A stretch of DNA of 64,000 nucleotides, taken from JAPORK01 sp026710285. Lineage in GTDB: Bacteria > Pseudomonadota > Gammaproteobacteria > Pseudomonadales > Endozoicomonadaceae. This document shows, piece after piece, positions 1 to 8,941 of this stretch (within the stretch, counting starts at the first letter, position 1; every line of letters starts with the position of its first letter). The translations under genes and the position numbers were made by a program. The notes below the pieces were generated by a model that worked only from the letters and a program-made list of their open reading frames with translations, did not search any database and was not told where the DNA came from. The DNA is taken from assembly GCA_965201045.1 (NCBI GenBank), contig OZ241746.1:3782001-3846000 (forward strand), given 5' to 3'.

Positions 1-262
1 TACAAACAGATAAAACAAAAAAATATTATAAAGAAGAATTAATATTACACTGTTCTCAATTTATATCAAAGAAACACAACTGTTAAAGTGGTTAATTTCC
101 TCTGTTAATTAGTGGCTACAGCAAAATCACCCAATGTTCGCCCGGTGTTAACAACGTTTTGTACTGAAATTTTGTCAGAAATGCTTGCATCGGTGTCGGC
201 AATTACCCTGAACTTAATAAAATTCTGTGGAACTAAGTAGTAAAAATTTTAGGAGCAGGAAT

Positions 263-1303
263 ATGAATCCACTGGCAGGACTGTCTGACATCTGTGATAA
301 ACCGGAATATCCTGATCAAAAAGAAAAAACCCAGAGCAAACAACAAGTAACCATAAAAAAAATAATGCCTGAACCTGAAAATGCAGCGATAGAAGGAAAG
401 CATATAGCAAAAAGGAAGGCATTTAAATGGCCCTTTTATGGTGACCCAACAGTATGGGATAACGAGTTTGAAAGAGCAGTTTTAGAGGCTGTAAGCCTTA
501 TTGATGATGGTATTTTAGAATCGACTGCTTTAATTGGTCATTTTGAAAAAAAGCGCCATGAGATTGCTGTTAAAAGAAAAAATAAGGATTCAGTACAATT
601 TGGGCTAAGAAGAGATGATCCCTTACATTTTTCAAAATTTAATAATGCACGATCCTATTATACATCTCTGTATTTAACGGGTGCTTATGGTTACGCGCTT
701 GAGAGAGCACTTACAATGCCATATGACGCAGACCACTATATCAACAAACGAGGTCCTGCGGGCAAATACTGGGCAGAGCATTTTTATCCGTTTTCCAGCG
801 TGCTCAGGTATGGTTTGGTTCAGGGAAAGATTAAAGAGCAAAAGATACCATTAACCCAGAATGTTTTTGCCTTCTGGATTAAAGACAAAGATGCTGAAAG
901 ATTCTTTGGAGATGATGAGGAGGAGGATTATGCGCTTACTGCAAACGGACCTGTATCAGGAATATGGCTGCACCCGGACCGAGACATTATTCCTGTATGT
1001 ATAGCGCACATTAATGAAATGATAGAAAAATGTCTGCATGGTGATTTAACTTTTATTCCCAGAATACATTGGTGGTATGTTCACCTTGCCCCAACCTGGA
1101 GAGGCTCCGGTGGAATAGCGGAAATGCTAACCAACACACTTTGCAGGCTTCACGATGTAGATTTACCGCCCTGGAAAGATGGCGTGGCACCATCGGTTGA
1201 AGTATTGCTTGAACCAAATGAAGAAAAATTTTGTTTAAACTACCATCAGTTATTTGAAAATAATCAGCAAGAGCTGAAAACGTTGTTCACAGCCCAGGAT
1301 TAA
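263..1303 (+). CDS. Uncharacterised protein, tandem paralog 1
   Basis: I do not recognise this protein of about 346 residues. It has no signal peptide and no obvious membrane segment, so it is probably soluble and cytoplasmic, or exported by a route that needs no Sec signal. The ATG at 263 is chosen because AGGAG lies at 251-255 with good spacing; a longer frame begins at 227 without such a site. The body is rich in aromatic and charged residues. The C-terminal third contains a conserved core with the string HLAPTWRGSGGIAEML. The next gene is a paralog with the same leader and an almost identical 3' end. The pair has the look of effector-like accessory genes, but that is inference from the setting, not from a domain. 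Confidence 0.8.
   Translation: MNPLAGLSDICDKPEYPDQKEKTQSKQQVTIKKIMPEPENAAIEGKHIAKRKAFKWPFYGDPTVWDNEFERAVLEAVSLIDDGILESTALIGHFEKKRHEIAVKRKNKDSVQFGLRRDDPLHFSKFNNARSYYTSLYLTGAYGYALERALTMPYDADHYINKRGPAGKYWAEHFYPFSSVLRYGLVQGKIKEQKIPLTQNVFAFWIKDKDAERFFGDDEEEDYALTANGPVSGIWLHPDRDIIPVCIAHINEMIEKCLHGDLTFIPRIHWWYVHLAPTWRGSGGIAEMLTNTLCRLHDVDLPPWKDGVAPSVEVLLEPNEEKFCLNYHQLFENNQQELKTLFTAQD
1026..1303 (+). repeat. Near-identical direct repeat (3' ends of paralogs)
   Basis: The 278 bases 1026-1303 recur at 2181-2458 (offset 1155) with only four substitutions seen by eye: one in the GATGTAG/GGTGTAG codon region, two near the C-terminus, and one that changes the stop codon from TAA to TAG. Upstream of this block the two genes differ much more. 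This abrupt boundary is the signature expected of gene conversion or a recent partial duplication. Confidence 0.9.
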
Positions 1304-1423
1304 ATAATATGTAATGATGGAACGGGTTTATGATCTTTTGCAGAAAGTAAACATGATAAAAAAGACGCTATTTTATTGTTTTTCAGAACGCAGAGAAGTA
1401 ATAAAAATTTTAGGAGAAAAAGC

Positions 1424-2458
1424 ATGGATATAATAAATGAACTGTCTGCTATTTGTGATAAAGTGGGGCGTTCTGACCAACAGGAAAAAACGCAGGGTAC
1501 ACAACAGGTAACGATAAAAAAAATAATACCTAAACTAGAAAATACAGCGATAGAAGGAAAGCATATAGCAAAAAGAAAGACATCTCAATGGCCCTTTTAC
1601 GGTGACTCAAAAGTATGGGATAACGATTTTGAGCAAGCAGTTTTAGAGGCTGTAAGCCTTATTAATGGTGGTATTTTAGAATCGACTGCTTTAATTAGTC
1701 ATTTTGAAAAAAAGCGCCATGAGATTGCTTTTAACAGAGGAAATTCAAAATCGGAATACTTTGGGTTAAGAAGAGATGATCCAGCATATTTTTCAGGAAT
1801 TAAGAGCAGATTACTATCTACGACACCACTATATTTAACGGGTGCTTATGGTTATGCCCTTAAAAGAGCGTTTATGCTTCCCTATGACGGAGAGCATTAT
1901 CTAAACAAACAGAATGAGACAGGCGCACATTGGATAAAGCATTTTCAGCCATTTTCCGGGGTGCTTAAATATGGCTTAGTTCAGGGAAAGATTAAAGGTC
2001 GAAATATACCATTAACCGAGTTACTTTTTTCTCTCCGGATTGGTGGTGAGAGCAAAAAATTCTTTGGAGAGCATGCTGAAGATTATATGCTTACTGAACA
2101 TGGATATGTATCAGGAGTATGGTTGCATCCAGATTGGAAAATTATTCCTGAGTGTATAGCATATATTGATGAAATGATCCAAAAATGTCTGCATGGTGAT
2201 TTAACTTTTATTCCCAGAATACATTGGTGGTATGTTCACCTTGCCCCAACCTGGAGAGGCTCCGGTGGAATAGCGGAAATGCTAACCAACACACTTTGCA
2301 GGCTTCACGGTGTAGATTTACCGCCCTGGAAAGATGGCGTGGCACCATCGGTTGAAGTATTGCTTGAACCAAATGAAGAAAAATTTTGTTTAAACTACCA
2401 TCAGTTATTTGAAAATAATCAGCAAGAGCTGAAAACGTTGTTCACAGTCCGGGATTAG
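1424..2458 (+). CDS. Uncharacterised protein, tandem paralog 2
   Basis: Paralog of the preceding gene, about 344 residues. The ATG at 1424 is preferred because AGGAG sits at 1412-1416, in the same leader context (AAAAATTTTAGGAG) as paralog 1; an upstream in-frame start at 1376 lacks this. The two proteins align end to end. The middle has diverged substantially (for example around residues 100-220), but the last 90 or so residues are nearly identical at both protein and DNA level. No signal peptide, transmembrane segment or known catalytic motif was recognised. The likely origin is tandem duplication followed by divergence and later gene conversion of the 3' end. Confidence 0.8.
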   Translation: MDIINELSAICDKVGRSDQQEKTQGTQQVTIKKIIPKLENTAIEGKHIAKRKTSQWPFYGDSKVWDNDFEQAVLEAVSLINGGILESTALISHFEKKRHEIAFNRGNSKSEYFGLRRDDPAYFSGIKSRLLSTTPLYLTGAYGYALKRAFMLPYDGEHYLNKQNETGAHWIKHFQPFSGVLKYGLVQGKIKGRNIPLTELLFSLRIGGESKKFFGEHAEDYMLTEHGYVSGVWLHPDWKIIPECIAYIDEMIQKCLHGDLTFIPRIHWWYVHLAPTWRGSGGIAEMLTNTLCRLHGVDLPPWKDGVAPSVEVLLEPNEEKFCLNYHQLFENNQQELKTLFTVRD

Positions 2459-2524
2459 ATAATATAGCGCGATTCAGACTTGATCAGGCAGGCACAGTTA
2501 TACCCAAATATCTTCCTTCTAGTC

Positions 2525-2551
2525 GTGCTCATATGGAGAGCACTGATTTTT
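2525..2551 (+). terminator. Putative intrinsic terminator after paralog 2
   Basis: GTGCTC (2525-2530) can pair with GAGCAC (2538-2543) around a seven-base loop, followed by TGATTTTTC. It lies about 70 bases after the stop of paralog 2 on the same strand. The stem is short, so confidence is moderate. Confidence 0.45.
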
Positions 2552-2854
2552 CTATTTAGTTGCCCCTAAAAAAAACAAATAACCATTTGATTTATAATAG
2601 GACTTAAGCATTGACACGACTCTAAAATTGTTGTTTCAGATACTCTTTCTCCATAACGAAGCTATATTAATAAAGCTTGCAACCACTATATGGTTGGTAT
2701 TGTCAAGTCCTTCTTATTAAACCTATATTCCCGCGATCTCCATTTAGATTTCATAAATTAAATGGGTTGTTCTTCCGGAAGCCTGATATTTTCGGTAGTG
2801 TTCACCTTATCATTTATTGTGTCTGTTGCTGAAGACCAACCTTTGCCGGACGCA

Positions 2855-2935
2855 CCGTGGGCTGAGCTTGTCGAAGCCTGGGAGAGGTTAAAACCTAAGC
2901 GTTTCTGTCCAGGCTTCGACAAGCTCAGCCCACGG
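2855..2935. repeat. REP-like perfect inverted repeat
   Basis: Two 27-base arms at 2855-2881 and 2909-2935 are perfect reverse complements, separated by 27 bases. The core is GGCTGAGCTTGTCGAAGCC and its complement, a motif type that recurs as dispersed intergenic repeats in many bacterial genomes. A second, imperfect copy lies at 18088-18150 in this window. The short reading frame that crosses it (2762-2995) translates the repeat itself and is probably not a gene. The rest of the gap 2552-3229 shows nothing else I can support. Confidence 0.85.
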
Positions 2936-3229
2936 ACAAGGATAGTATTAATGAAATTATCTGAAATAACTATTTTATATTTAAATAATCAATGAGCAAG
3001 ATCGCGGAAATGTCGGATTAAAAATTATTGATAACAATTAATGTACATTTTTTGTGATGTTCAGAGGGCATTTTGTTGTTTGTATCAACTAATAGAAAGT
3101 TTAATTTTATACTCTCTGTCAACTTACACACGAAACTGTAATAGTTTGATATGATATCTTAAGATAATTTTTGATAGCTAACTTTTATACACTGGAAACA
3201 GCTTGTTTTATAAAGGAAAGATTTTTTTA

Positions 3230-4252
3230 ATGGCGATAAAGAGATCAAATAGCGGACATACCGGTAAACTGGAAAAAAAATATAGCCATCCATATAAGTG
3301 GCAGTGGTCTTTTTTATATCCAAAGTACTGGCCGGTATGGGGATTACTTAGCATGGTATGGCTGCTGGGCAGACTGCCCATGCCTTGGTTTATTAAAACA
3401 GGGAAATGCATTGGTCGTATTCTGATGCATATACTGAGCAGACGAAAATACATTGCAATGCGTAATTTACAGCTTTGCTTTCCAGAGCTTTCGCTACAGG
3501 CAGTGAAAGTTATGGTACGAAAAAATTTTGAATTTGCCGGTATTGCTTTGCTTGAGCCCGGACTTGTCTGGTTTGCACGTCAAAAGCGGATGCAAAAACT
3601 ATACCGTATTAAGGGTTGGAAACACTTCGAAGCCGCAAAAAAACAGGGGAAACCTGTGCTGTTATGTGGTTTGCATATGCAGTGTCTGGAGGTTATGGGT
3701 TATATTTTATCGCAGAATATTGCCACTAATCATCTTTATAGAGTAAATAACAATCCGCTGTATGAATACATAAGTGGATCCAAACGTTTAGCTGCTGCCA
3801 CATCTACACAAACACGATTAATCCCCCATAAAGCAATTCGGGATTTTCTCCATTTTATGCAACAAAACCAAACTGGATCGGTTATTCCAGATCATGACCT
3901 GGGCAGAAAACCCAGTCTGTTTGTTCCTTTTTTTAAACAGTTGACCGCTACTGTTCCTGTTGTTTCTTTTTATGCAAAAACAACCGATGCTATTGTATTA
4001 ATGATGGATTATTTTTTAGATGAAAAAACCAACCAGTATGTTTTTCGTATTAGCCCGCCACTTAAAAATTTTCCTACACAAGACCGGGTGCAAGATACTG
4101 TTTATATTAATCAACTTATTGAAGAGCGGGTAAAAGAGCATCCGGAACAATACTTATGGATGCACCGCCGTTTTAAGACAAGACCGAACAAAGGTGATCC
4201 ATCATTGTATGAAAATCTGCGTCAGCCTTTGAAATCTACATCGCATCGGTAA
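3230..4252 (+). CDS. LpxL/HtrB-family lipid A acyltransferase
   Basis: Probable late acyltransferase of lipid A biosynthesis at the inner membrane, transferring a secondary acyl chain from acyl-ACP. The protein of about 340 residues has a membrane-anchoring segment near residues 35-65 (WPVWGLLSMVWLLG). It has the HX4E catalytic motif (GLHMQCLEVMG), the PDHDLGRKPSLFVPFF block and a C-terminal YLWMHRRFKTRP, all typical of the LpxL/LpxM/LpxP family. The ATG at 3230 follows AAAGGA at 3212-3217; a TTG start at 3205 is possible but less likely. I cannot tell which acyl chain or position it uses. It is a single gene, convergent with pta, whose 3' end is only about ten bases away. Confidence 0.9.
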   Translation: MAIKRSNSGHTGKLEKKYSHPYKWQWSFLYPKYWPVWGLLSMVWLLGRLPMPWFIKTGKCIGRILMHILSRRKYIAMRNLQLCFPELSLQAVKVMVRKNFEFAGIALLEPGLVWFARQKRMQKLYRIKGWKHFEAAKKQGKPVLLCGLHMQCLEVMGYILSQNIATNHLYRVNNNPLYEYISGSKRLAAATSTQTRLIPHKAIRDFLHFMQQNQTGSVIPDHDLGRKPSLFVPFFKQLTATVPVVSFYAKTTDAIVLMMDYFLDEKTNQYVFRISPPLKNFPTQDRVQDTVYINQLIEERVKEHPEQYLWMHRRFKTRPNKGDPSLYENLRQPLKSTSHR

Positions 4253-4262
4253 TATTGATTAT

Positions 4263-6362
4263 TCAGGTTATCTGGTCACTCTGAATTGCAGTTAAAGCAA
4301 TCGTGTAAAAAATATCGTTGACCAGTGCACCTCTGGATAAATCATTCACCGGTTTTTTCAGCCCCTGAAGCATTGGACCAATACTGATAACGTTGGCACT
4401 TCTTTGTACTGCTTTGTAGGTGGTATTACCTGTATTAAGGTCTGGAAAAACGAATACGGTAGCGCGTCCGGCAACAGGGCTATCAGGTGCTTTTTTACTG
4501 GCAACTTCTGCATTAGCTGCTGCATCATACTGTAAAGGACCATCAATTAACAGATCTGGTCTTTGCTGTTTAACAATGGCTGTTGCTCTGATCACTTTAT
4601 CTACATCGCTTCCACGCCCTGAACTGCCTGTACTATAACTGATCATAGCCACTCTTGCAGGGATACCAAAGGCCACTGCAGATTCAGCGCTTTGAATTGC
4701 AATATCTGCCAGTTCTTCTGCTGAAGGATCCGGATTAATAGCACAATCTCCATAGACCAATACCTGATCAGGTAGGCACATAAAAAAGACTGAAGATACT
4801 AAAGATGCCGATGGTCGTGTTTTGATGAGTTGTAATGCGGGTAAAATTGTATTGGCGGTCGTATTGAGCGCACCGGATACAAGACCATCAACATCTCCTT
4901 GTTGTAACATCATTGTACCAAGAACTGTATTATCTTCCAGTAGTTGTTTGGCTCTAACTGCATTCATGCCCTTTCTTTCTCTGAGTTTTACTAAAGAGTC
5001 AATATAATTGTCACGAATATCAACCGGATTAATAATTTGTAATTCATCCGGTATTTCCAGTCCCTGCGCTTTTGCTAAAGAAGAAACGACCTCTGCATCC
5101 GCAAGCAAAAGACATCTGGCTATTTTCTTGTTAACACAGTCAATGGCTGCGGTTAATGTACGTGGTTCATCTCCTTCTGGTAACACAATTGTTTTATTAA
5201 GTACTTTAGCTTTTTTTATCAGATTATAACAAAATGCAGCAGGCGATATTCGACGTTCATAGGTAACGTTAAACAGCTGGTCAAATTTTTTAGTATCCAG
5301 ATGTTCAGCAATATGCTTTAATATTTCATTATAACGCAGTACATCCTGCTCGTGAATGTGATAGTAAAGATGGGGTAAACGAATAGCACAGGGATAAGTA
5401 TCCAAAGCTGTTTTCATTACCGGTAAACCTTTGTTTAATGCCGGAGTAATCAGTCGCATTATTGATTTTGAAGGTTCAATACCACCAGTGAGTAACAAAC
5501 CGGCTAAAGGAATATTATTCATTTCAGCCATTGCGGCTGCAAGTACCATGTTTTCACGATCTGCCACAGTTACAATGAGTGTAAAACGGTAAAGCAACGG
5601 ATCAAAATTAGCAATGTTCGGCATACCAATACTAATGTGCTCTATATGGCGTATTTCTGCTTCTCCTCTATTAACCCAGCTCACAGGTAGTGTCTGTTGC
5701 AGATCAATGGTACGCGGTGCAATCAGTTTTTGATTCCATGGAATGATACCAAACAACTGAAAGAGTGAATTTTTAAAGATAGGAAATTTCTTTTTTAAGG
5801 TATCACCATCAAGAACGGTACGTTTGTTTTTAGCAAACATCTCAGGACGTATATTTCCATAATTGTCATAAGGTGCTCCTGTCTTATTGATTACACAACC
5901 CATTATCCGTTTTGAGCGTATACCTCCATAAGTCTCCGCTGTAATTTCCAGCAGGGTATTCATTTTTTCATAATCAGGATCATTGTCTGCCATCACAAAT
6001 AATATTTTTGCATCCAGCGCTGTGGCTATTTCCTGATTAATCATTTTTGTGTAAGGAAGTTGTTCATTGGTAATTAAACCTAAAACCACAAACAGTTGTG
6101 TTTCATTTTTCTGTTCTTCATAGGATGTAATAATTTTTTCAAGTGCGCTGCTAAGCTTATTATGAGCCATATAGTATTGTAATTCAGCAACATCCATAGC
6201 AGGTTTGGTTTTTGTAAAACGTAATGCTCCCTTATTTTGCAACACCGGAATAAACAAGTCTGCTTTTAAACCTCGCTGATCTGCTAAATAAACTAATCCA
6301 CCACTGAATGAAGCAGATCCGGCAGATAAACCAATCGGTATTATTAACAGACAGTTACTCAT
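4263..6362 (-). CDS. pta: Phosphate acetyltransferase, long form
   Basis: Interconverts acetyl-CoA and acetyl phosphate in the cytoplasm. At 699 residues this is the long enterobacterial-type enzyme: an N-terminal P-loop-like CobB/BioD-type domain (residues 1 to about 230), a middle DRTGG domain, and the C-terminal PTA catalytic domain from about residue 375. The catalytic domain shows IVLPEGDEPRTLTAA, GLVSGALNTTANTILPALQ and GPLQYDAAAN. Its start codon overlaps the ackA stop (ATGA at 6359-6362), so the two genes are translationally coupled in the usual ackA-pta order. Together they form the acetate overflow and ATP-yielding pathway and set the acetyl phosphate pool. Confidence 0.97.
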   Translation of the reverse strand: MSNCLLIIPIGLSAGSASFSGGLVYLADQRGLKADLFIPVLQNKGALRFTKTKPAMDVAELQYYMAHNKLSSALEKIITSYEEQKNETQLFVVLGLITNEQLPYTKMINQEIATALDAKILFVMADNDPDYEKMNTLLEITAETYGGIRSKRIMGCVINKTGAPYDNYGNIRPEMFAKNKRTVLDGDTLKKKFPIFKNSLFQLFGIIPWNQKLIAPRTIDLQQTLPVSWVNRGEAEIRHIEHISIGMPNIANFDPLLYRFTLIVTVADRENMVLAAAMAEMNNIPLAGLLLTGGIEPSKSIMRLITPALNKGLPVMKTALDTYPCAIRLPHLYYHIHEQDVLRYNEILKHIAEHLDTKKFDQLFNVTYERRISPAAFCYNLIKKAKVLNKTIVLPEGDEPRTLTAAIDCVNKKIARCLLLADAEVVSSLAKAQGLEIPDELQIINPVDIRDNYIDSLVKLRERKGMNAVRAKQLLEDNTVLGTMMLQQGDVDGLVSGALNTTANTILPALQLIKTRPSASLVSSVFFMCLPDQVLVYGDCAINPDPSAEELADIAIQSAESAVAFGIPARVAMISYSTGSSGRGSDVDKVIRATAIVKQQRPDLLIDGPLQYDAAANAEVASKKAPDSPVAGRATVFVFPDLNTGNTTYKAVQRSANVISIGPMLQGLKKPVNDLSRGALVNDIFYTIALTAIQSDQIT

Positions 6363-7543
6363 AAGGCTTCCTTTATTAATTGACAGGTCTGTTTAGCTAT
6401 CATCAGTTCTTCATCTGTAGGGATAACCAATATACTTTTACTGTCGTTTTTATTAACAGACCCCTGGTAATTTTTTCTGTTATTTTTAACCTCATCACAA
6501 AAAAAGTTTAGCTGCCTGAGCTGTGCTACTATTTTATGGCGTATCAATGGTGAGTTTTCACCAATGCCACCCGTAAAAATCAATGCATCCGGATTGTTTA
6601 ATCCAACAGACATAGCAGCAATACTCTGAGCAATTCGGTAGCAAAAAATATCAATGGCAAGACGGGCACCCTGGTGATCTTTTTGTGCTGCATCTTCCAG
6701 TGTTCTCATGTCATTGCTCAATGATGAAACACCAAAGAGTCCACTTTCTTTATTAAGCATATGATCAATTTGTTGTATTGACATGTTTTGTTGTTGCGCT
6801 AACCAACAAATTAATCCCGGGTCTACATCACCACTGCGTGTTCCCATCATAACACCTGCAAGCGGTGTCATTCCCATGCTGGTATCAATGGAATGCCCTT
6901 CACGTATTGCGCTTACACTACATCCATTGCCTAAGTGAGCTGTTATCAGTTCAAGTTCGTCTAAATCACGGTTAAATATTTGAGCCGCTTTTAATGCAAC
7001 ATAGTGGTGGCTGGTTCCATGAAAACCATACTTACGCACCCCATACTTTTTATAAAAATGCATTGGGATTGCATAATGAAATGCATGTGCGGGTAATTGT
7101 GAATGGAAGGATGTATCAAAAACAGCGGCTTGTGGTAAATCTGGAAACAATGTTTTTGTTGCATAAATTCCTTCAATATTGCAGGGATTATGCAAAGGTG
7201 CAAGAGAAGAGCAGGCTTTAATTTCTTCAAGGACTTCATCATTGATAAGCGTTGCTTTTCTGAAGCGCTCTCCACCGTGAACAACTCTATGTCCAACCCC
7301 TGTTAATACCAAAGATTCAGGTAAAATTTTCATCAACAGGGCTATTGCAGACTGCATTGGCTGATGGTTATCCTTCAGTGTAAAAGTGTGCGTTTTTTCT
7401 TGTTCTTTTAAGTGCAAGCAGGCATTTTCTTCTCCGAGACATTCAGCGATTCCTTCAAAAGGACGTGTGCCGGAGGTTTCATCAATGACTGAAAATTTCA
7501 GACTGGAACTTCCTGCATTCAACACCAGGATTAAATTATGCAT
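6359..7543 (-). CDS. ackA: Acetate kinase
   Basis: Makes ATP and acetate from acetyl phosphate and ADP, or the reverse. The 394-residue protein is full length. It carries the N-terminal LVLNAGSSSLKFSV phosphate-binding motif, GVGHRVVHGG, AVFDTSFH, the HGTSHHYV segment with the active-site histidine, and the C-terminal FTGGIGENS motif of the ASKHA fold. First gene of the ackA-pta operon, overlapping pta by four bases. Nothing unusual in sequence or length. Confidence 0.97.
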   Translation of the reverse strand: MHNLILVLNAGSSSLKFSVIDETSGTRPFEGIAECLGEENACLHLKEQEKTHTFTLKDNHQPMQSAIALLMKILPESLVLTGVGHRVVHGGERFRKATLINDEVLEEIKACSSLAPLHNPCNIEGIYATKTLFPDLPQAAVFDTSFHSQLPAHAFHYAIPMHFYKKYGVRKYGFHGTSHHYVALKAAQIFNRDLDELELITAHLGNGCSVSAIREGHSIDTSMGMTPLAGVMMGTRSGDVDPGLICWLAQQQNMSIQQIDHMLNKESGLFGVSSLSNDMRTLEDAAQKDHQGARLAIDIFCYRIAQSIAAMSVGLNNPDALIFTGGIGENSPLIRHKIVAQLRQLNFFCDEVKNNRKNYQGSVNKNDSKSILVIPTDEELMIAKQTCQLIKEAL

Positions 7544-7591
7544 AATACTCTCTGACTCTATATATCAAAAGAAATAGTAAGTTATTTTAAT

Positions 7592-7762
7592 ATGTTACGC
7601 AGTTTAGGCTGGAAAGGAAACAGATGTACTGCAATTGATATATTAAGCAACCGTATTAGCACAAGTGATTGGAGATTTAATTTGTGTGATGACTTAGGTA
7701 TAAAATTTCCCTGTGGTTTCATTATTAATCCTGAATTTAGGCGTTATTTGAAAAGTTATTGA
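7592..7762 (+). CDS. Possible small protein, 56 residues (uncertain)
   Basis: An ATG-started frame of 56 codons fills most of the gap between ackA and mlaB on the plus strand. The product begins MLRSLGWKGNRCTAIDIL and ends EFRRYLKSY. Its composition (Trp, Cys, Arg, Phe) is more protein-like than most random AT-rich frames. It overlaps the mlaB stop by seven bases, tail to tail. There is no convincing ribosome binding site (only a weak AGTAAG), and I know no homolog. It could equally be a relic or a chance frame. Confidence 0.25.
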   Translation: MLRSLGWKGNRCTAIDILSNRISTSDWRFNLCDDLGIKFPCGFIINPEFRRYLKSY

Positions 7763-8052
7763 CGAAACAGTATTTTATCTACATTACACAATGATGACAA
7801 CTTAAGCAGAAAGTCAGGGACATGTTTAAATACAATTTGAATGCCCGTATCTGTAGCTTCCCTGTACCATGAAAGCATTAATGCAAGTGCTGAACTGTCT
7901 GCTGCGGTTATGCTGGATAAATCAACGATAATCGTTTTAAACTGGCAATATTTAATAAAAAAGACACCTTTGACTTCGAGTTCACCAGCTGTTTGAAAAG
8001 TAACTGGTCCTAAAAAACTTAGTTTATTCTCTGAAACAGACAACATAGTCAT
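7756..8052 (-). CDS. mlaB: STAS-domain protein MlaB
   Basis: A 98-residue single STAS domain, the cytoplasmic regulatory subunit that binds the MlaF ATPase in the Mla phospholipid transporter. The diagnostic loop is VDLSSITAADSSALALML, with the Ser/Thr cluster at the STAS phosphorylation-site position. Position supports the call: it follows mlaC on the same strand after 16 bases. GAGAA about seven bases upstream serves as ribosome binding site. The neighbouring bolA-type and murA genes that often follow mlaB in gammaproteobacteria are absent here. Confidence 0.88.
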   Translation of the reverse strand: MTMLSVSENKLSFLGPVTFQTAGELEVKGVFFIKYCQFKTIIVDLSSITAADSSALALMLSWYREATDTGIQIVFKHVPDFLLKLSSLCNVDKILFRQ

Positions 8053-8068
8053 TGTTTATTCTCAAACA

Positions 8069-8896
8069 TTAAGAAGAGGTTGCAGGTTTTACAGCTTTAT
8101 TCTGCATAATTTTCTCCCAGTTGCGAATGACTTCATCAGGAGATCCATAGGTTTTAACAGCATCAGCAAACTGATTACGAAACTGTATACCAATATTGAT
8201 ACCATCCACTGAAATATTACGAATTTTCCACTGTCCGTTGTCTTCCATCATAGAGTAGGTGAGTAAATAGTTCTGTTTCCCGTCGTTAATTTTTATTTCT
8301 ACAGGCAGATAAAGTAATTGCTTTTTTTTATATCTGTCAACTTGATCCTGATCAGGGGGGGAAACATGTATAATTTTCATCTGACTACCTTTATAATCAC
8401 ACAACATCTGACTATAAAATTTCAGCAATGTTTTTTCAAGTACTACAACAAATTCATCAAATTTTTTAGGACTCACTCTATGAACATATCTGCCCATTAC
8501 CCCACGTGCTACTGTACTGAATGCTACAACTTTCTTAAAAACATTTTCAACTTCCTGATGAGATAGTTCAGAATTATTTTTATATTTTTTGTCTTTATCC
8601 TGAACAATCGTGGTAATTTTTTTGGTAATTTCAGCAGCAACAGTTGTAACATCATTACTTTTTGTATTACTTTTTGTTACTGCAGAATGAGTGTCATTTT
8701 TCTGTTCTGCTGGCTGACTTTTACTTTGATCTGTTTTTACATGGTCTGTTTGCGGCAACAGAATTTTCTCTGTCATTTTTTTGTTGGCAGATTTAACCGG
8801 CTGAGGATGGTTTTGTTCATCAGCAAGTACACACTCTGATAAACACAAAGTGACTGTTGTAATGAAAATGATCTTAAAATAACGTTGAAAGCTCAT
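8069..8896 (-). CDS. mlaC: Periplasmic phospholipid-binding protein MlaC
   Basis: Soluble periplasmic carrier that shuttles phospholipid between the outer-membrane MlaA complex and the inner-membrane MlaFEDB complex. The ATG at 8896 is preferred over the 18-codon longer frame: it gives a clean Sec signal peptide (MSFQRYFKIIFITTVTLCL..VLA) and has AGAGAA upstream. The MlaC domain occupies roughly residues 90-265, with FSTVARGVMGRYVHR, FVVVLEKTLLKFYSQML and WKIRNISVDGINIGIQFRNQF. Odd feature: about 65 residues rich in Lys, Gln, Ser and Thr lie between signal peptide and domain, making the protein about 275 residues against a usual 210 or so. A TATAAT lies upstream at 8936-8941. Confidence 0.93.
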   Translation of the reverse strand: MSFQRYFKIIFITTVTLCLSECVLADEQNHPQPVKSANKKMTEKILLPQTDHVKTDQSKSQPAEQKNDTHSAVTKSNTKSNDVTTVAAEITKKITTIVQDKDKKYKNNSELSHQEVENVFKKVVAFSTVARGVMGRYVHRVSPKKFDEFVVVLEKTLLKFYSQMLCDYKGSQMKIIHVSPPDQDQVDRYKKKQLLYLPVEIKINDGKQNYLLTYSMMEDNGQWKIRNISVDGINIGIQFRNQFADAVKTYGSPDEVIRNWEKIMQNKAVKPATSS

Positions 8897-8935
8897 ATTT
8901 ATTCTCTTTACATTGTCAGGTGGAGAGCAATAGCT

Positions 8936-8941
8936 ATTATA
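8936..8941 (-). promoter_or_regulatory. Putative -10 element for mlaCB
   Basis: TATAAT on the minus strand about 40 bases before the mlaC start. No good -35 hexamer is visible at standard spacing. It fits independent transcription of mlaCB, which is separated from mlaFED by a long gap. Confidence 0.35.

Noticed and set aside
1077..1125. HLAPTWRGSGG in the tandem unknown proteins as a Fic-type motif
   Set aside because: The spacing is reminiscent of the Fic loop HPFxxGNGR, but the Asn and second Arg are missing and the surrounding sequence is unlike Fic, so no function is assigned.
2762..2995. 77-codon frame with a signal-like N-terminus
   Set aside because: Its second half is just translation of the REP-like inverted repeat and there is no ribosome binding site. 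A small relic truncated by the repeat is possible, but I cannot support it.
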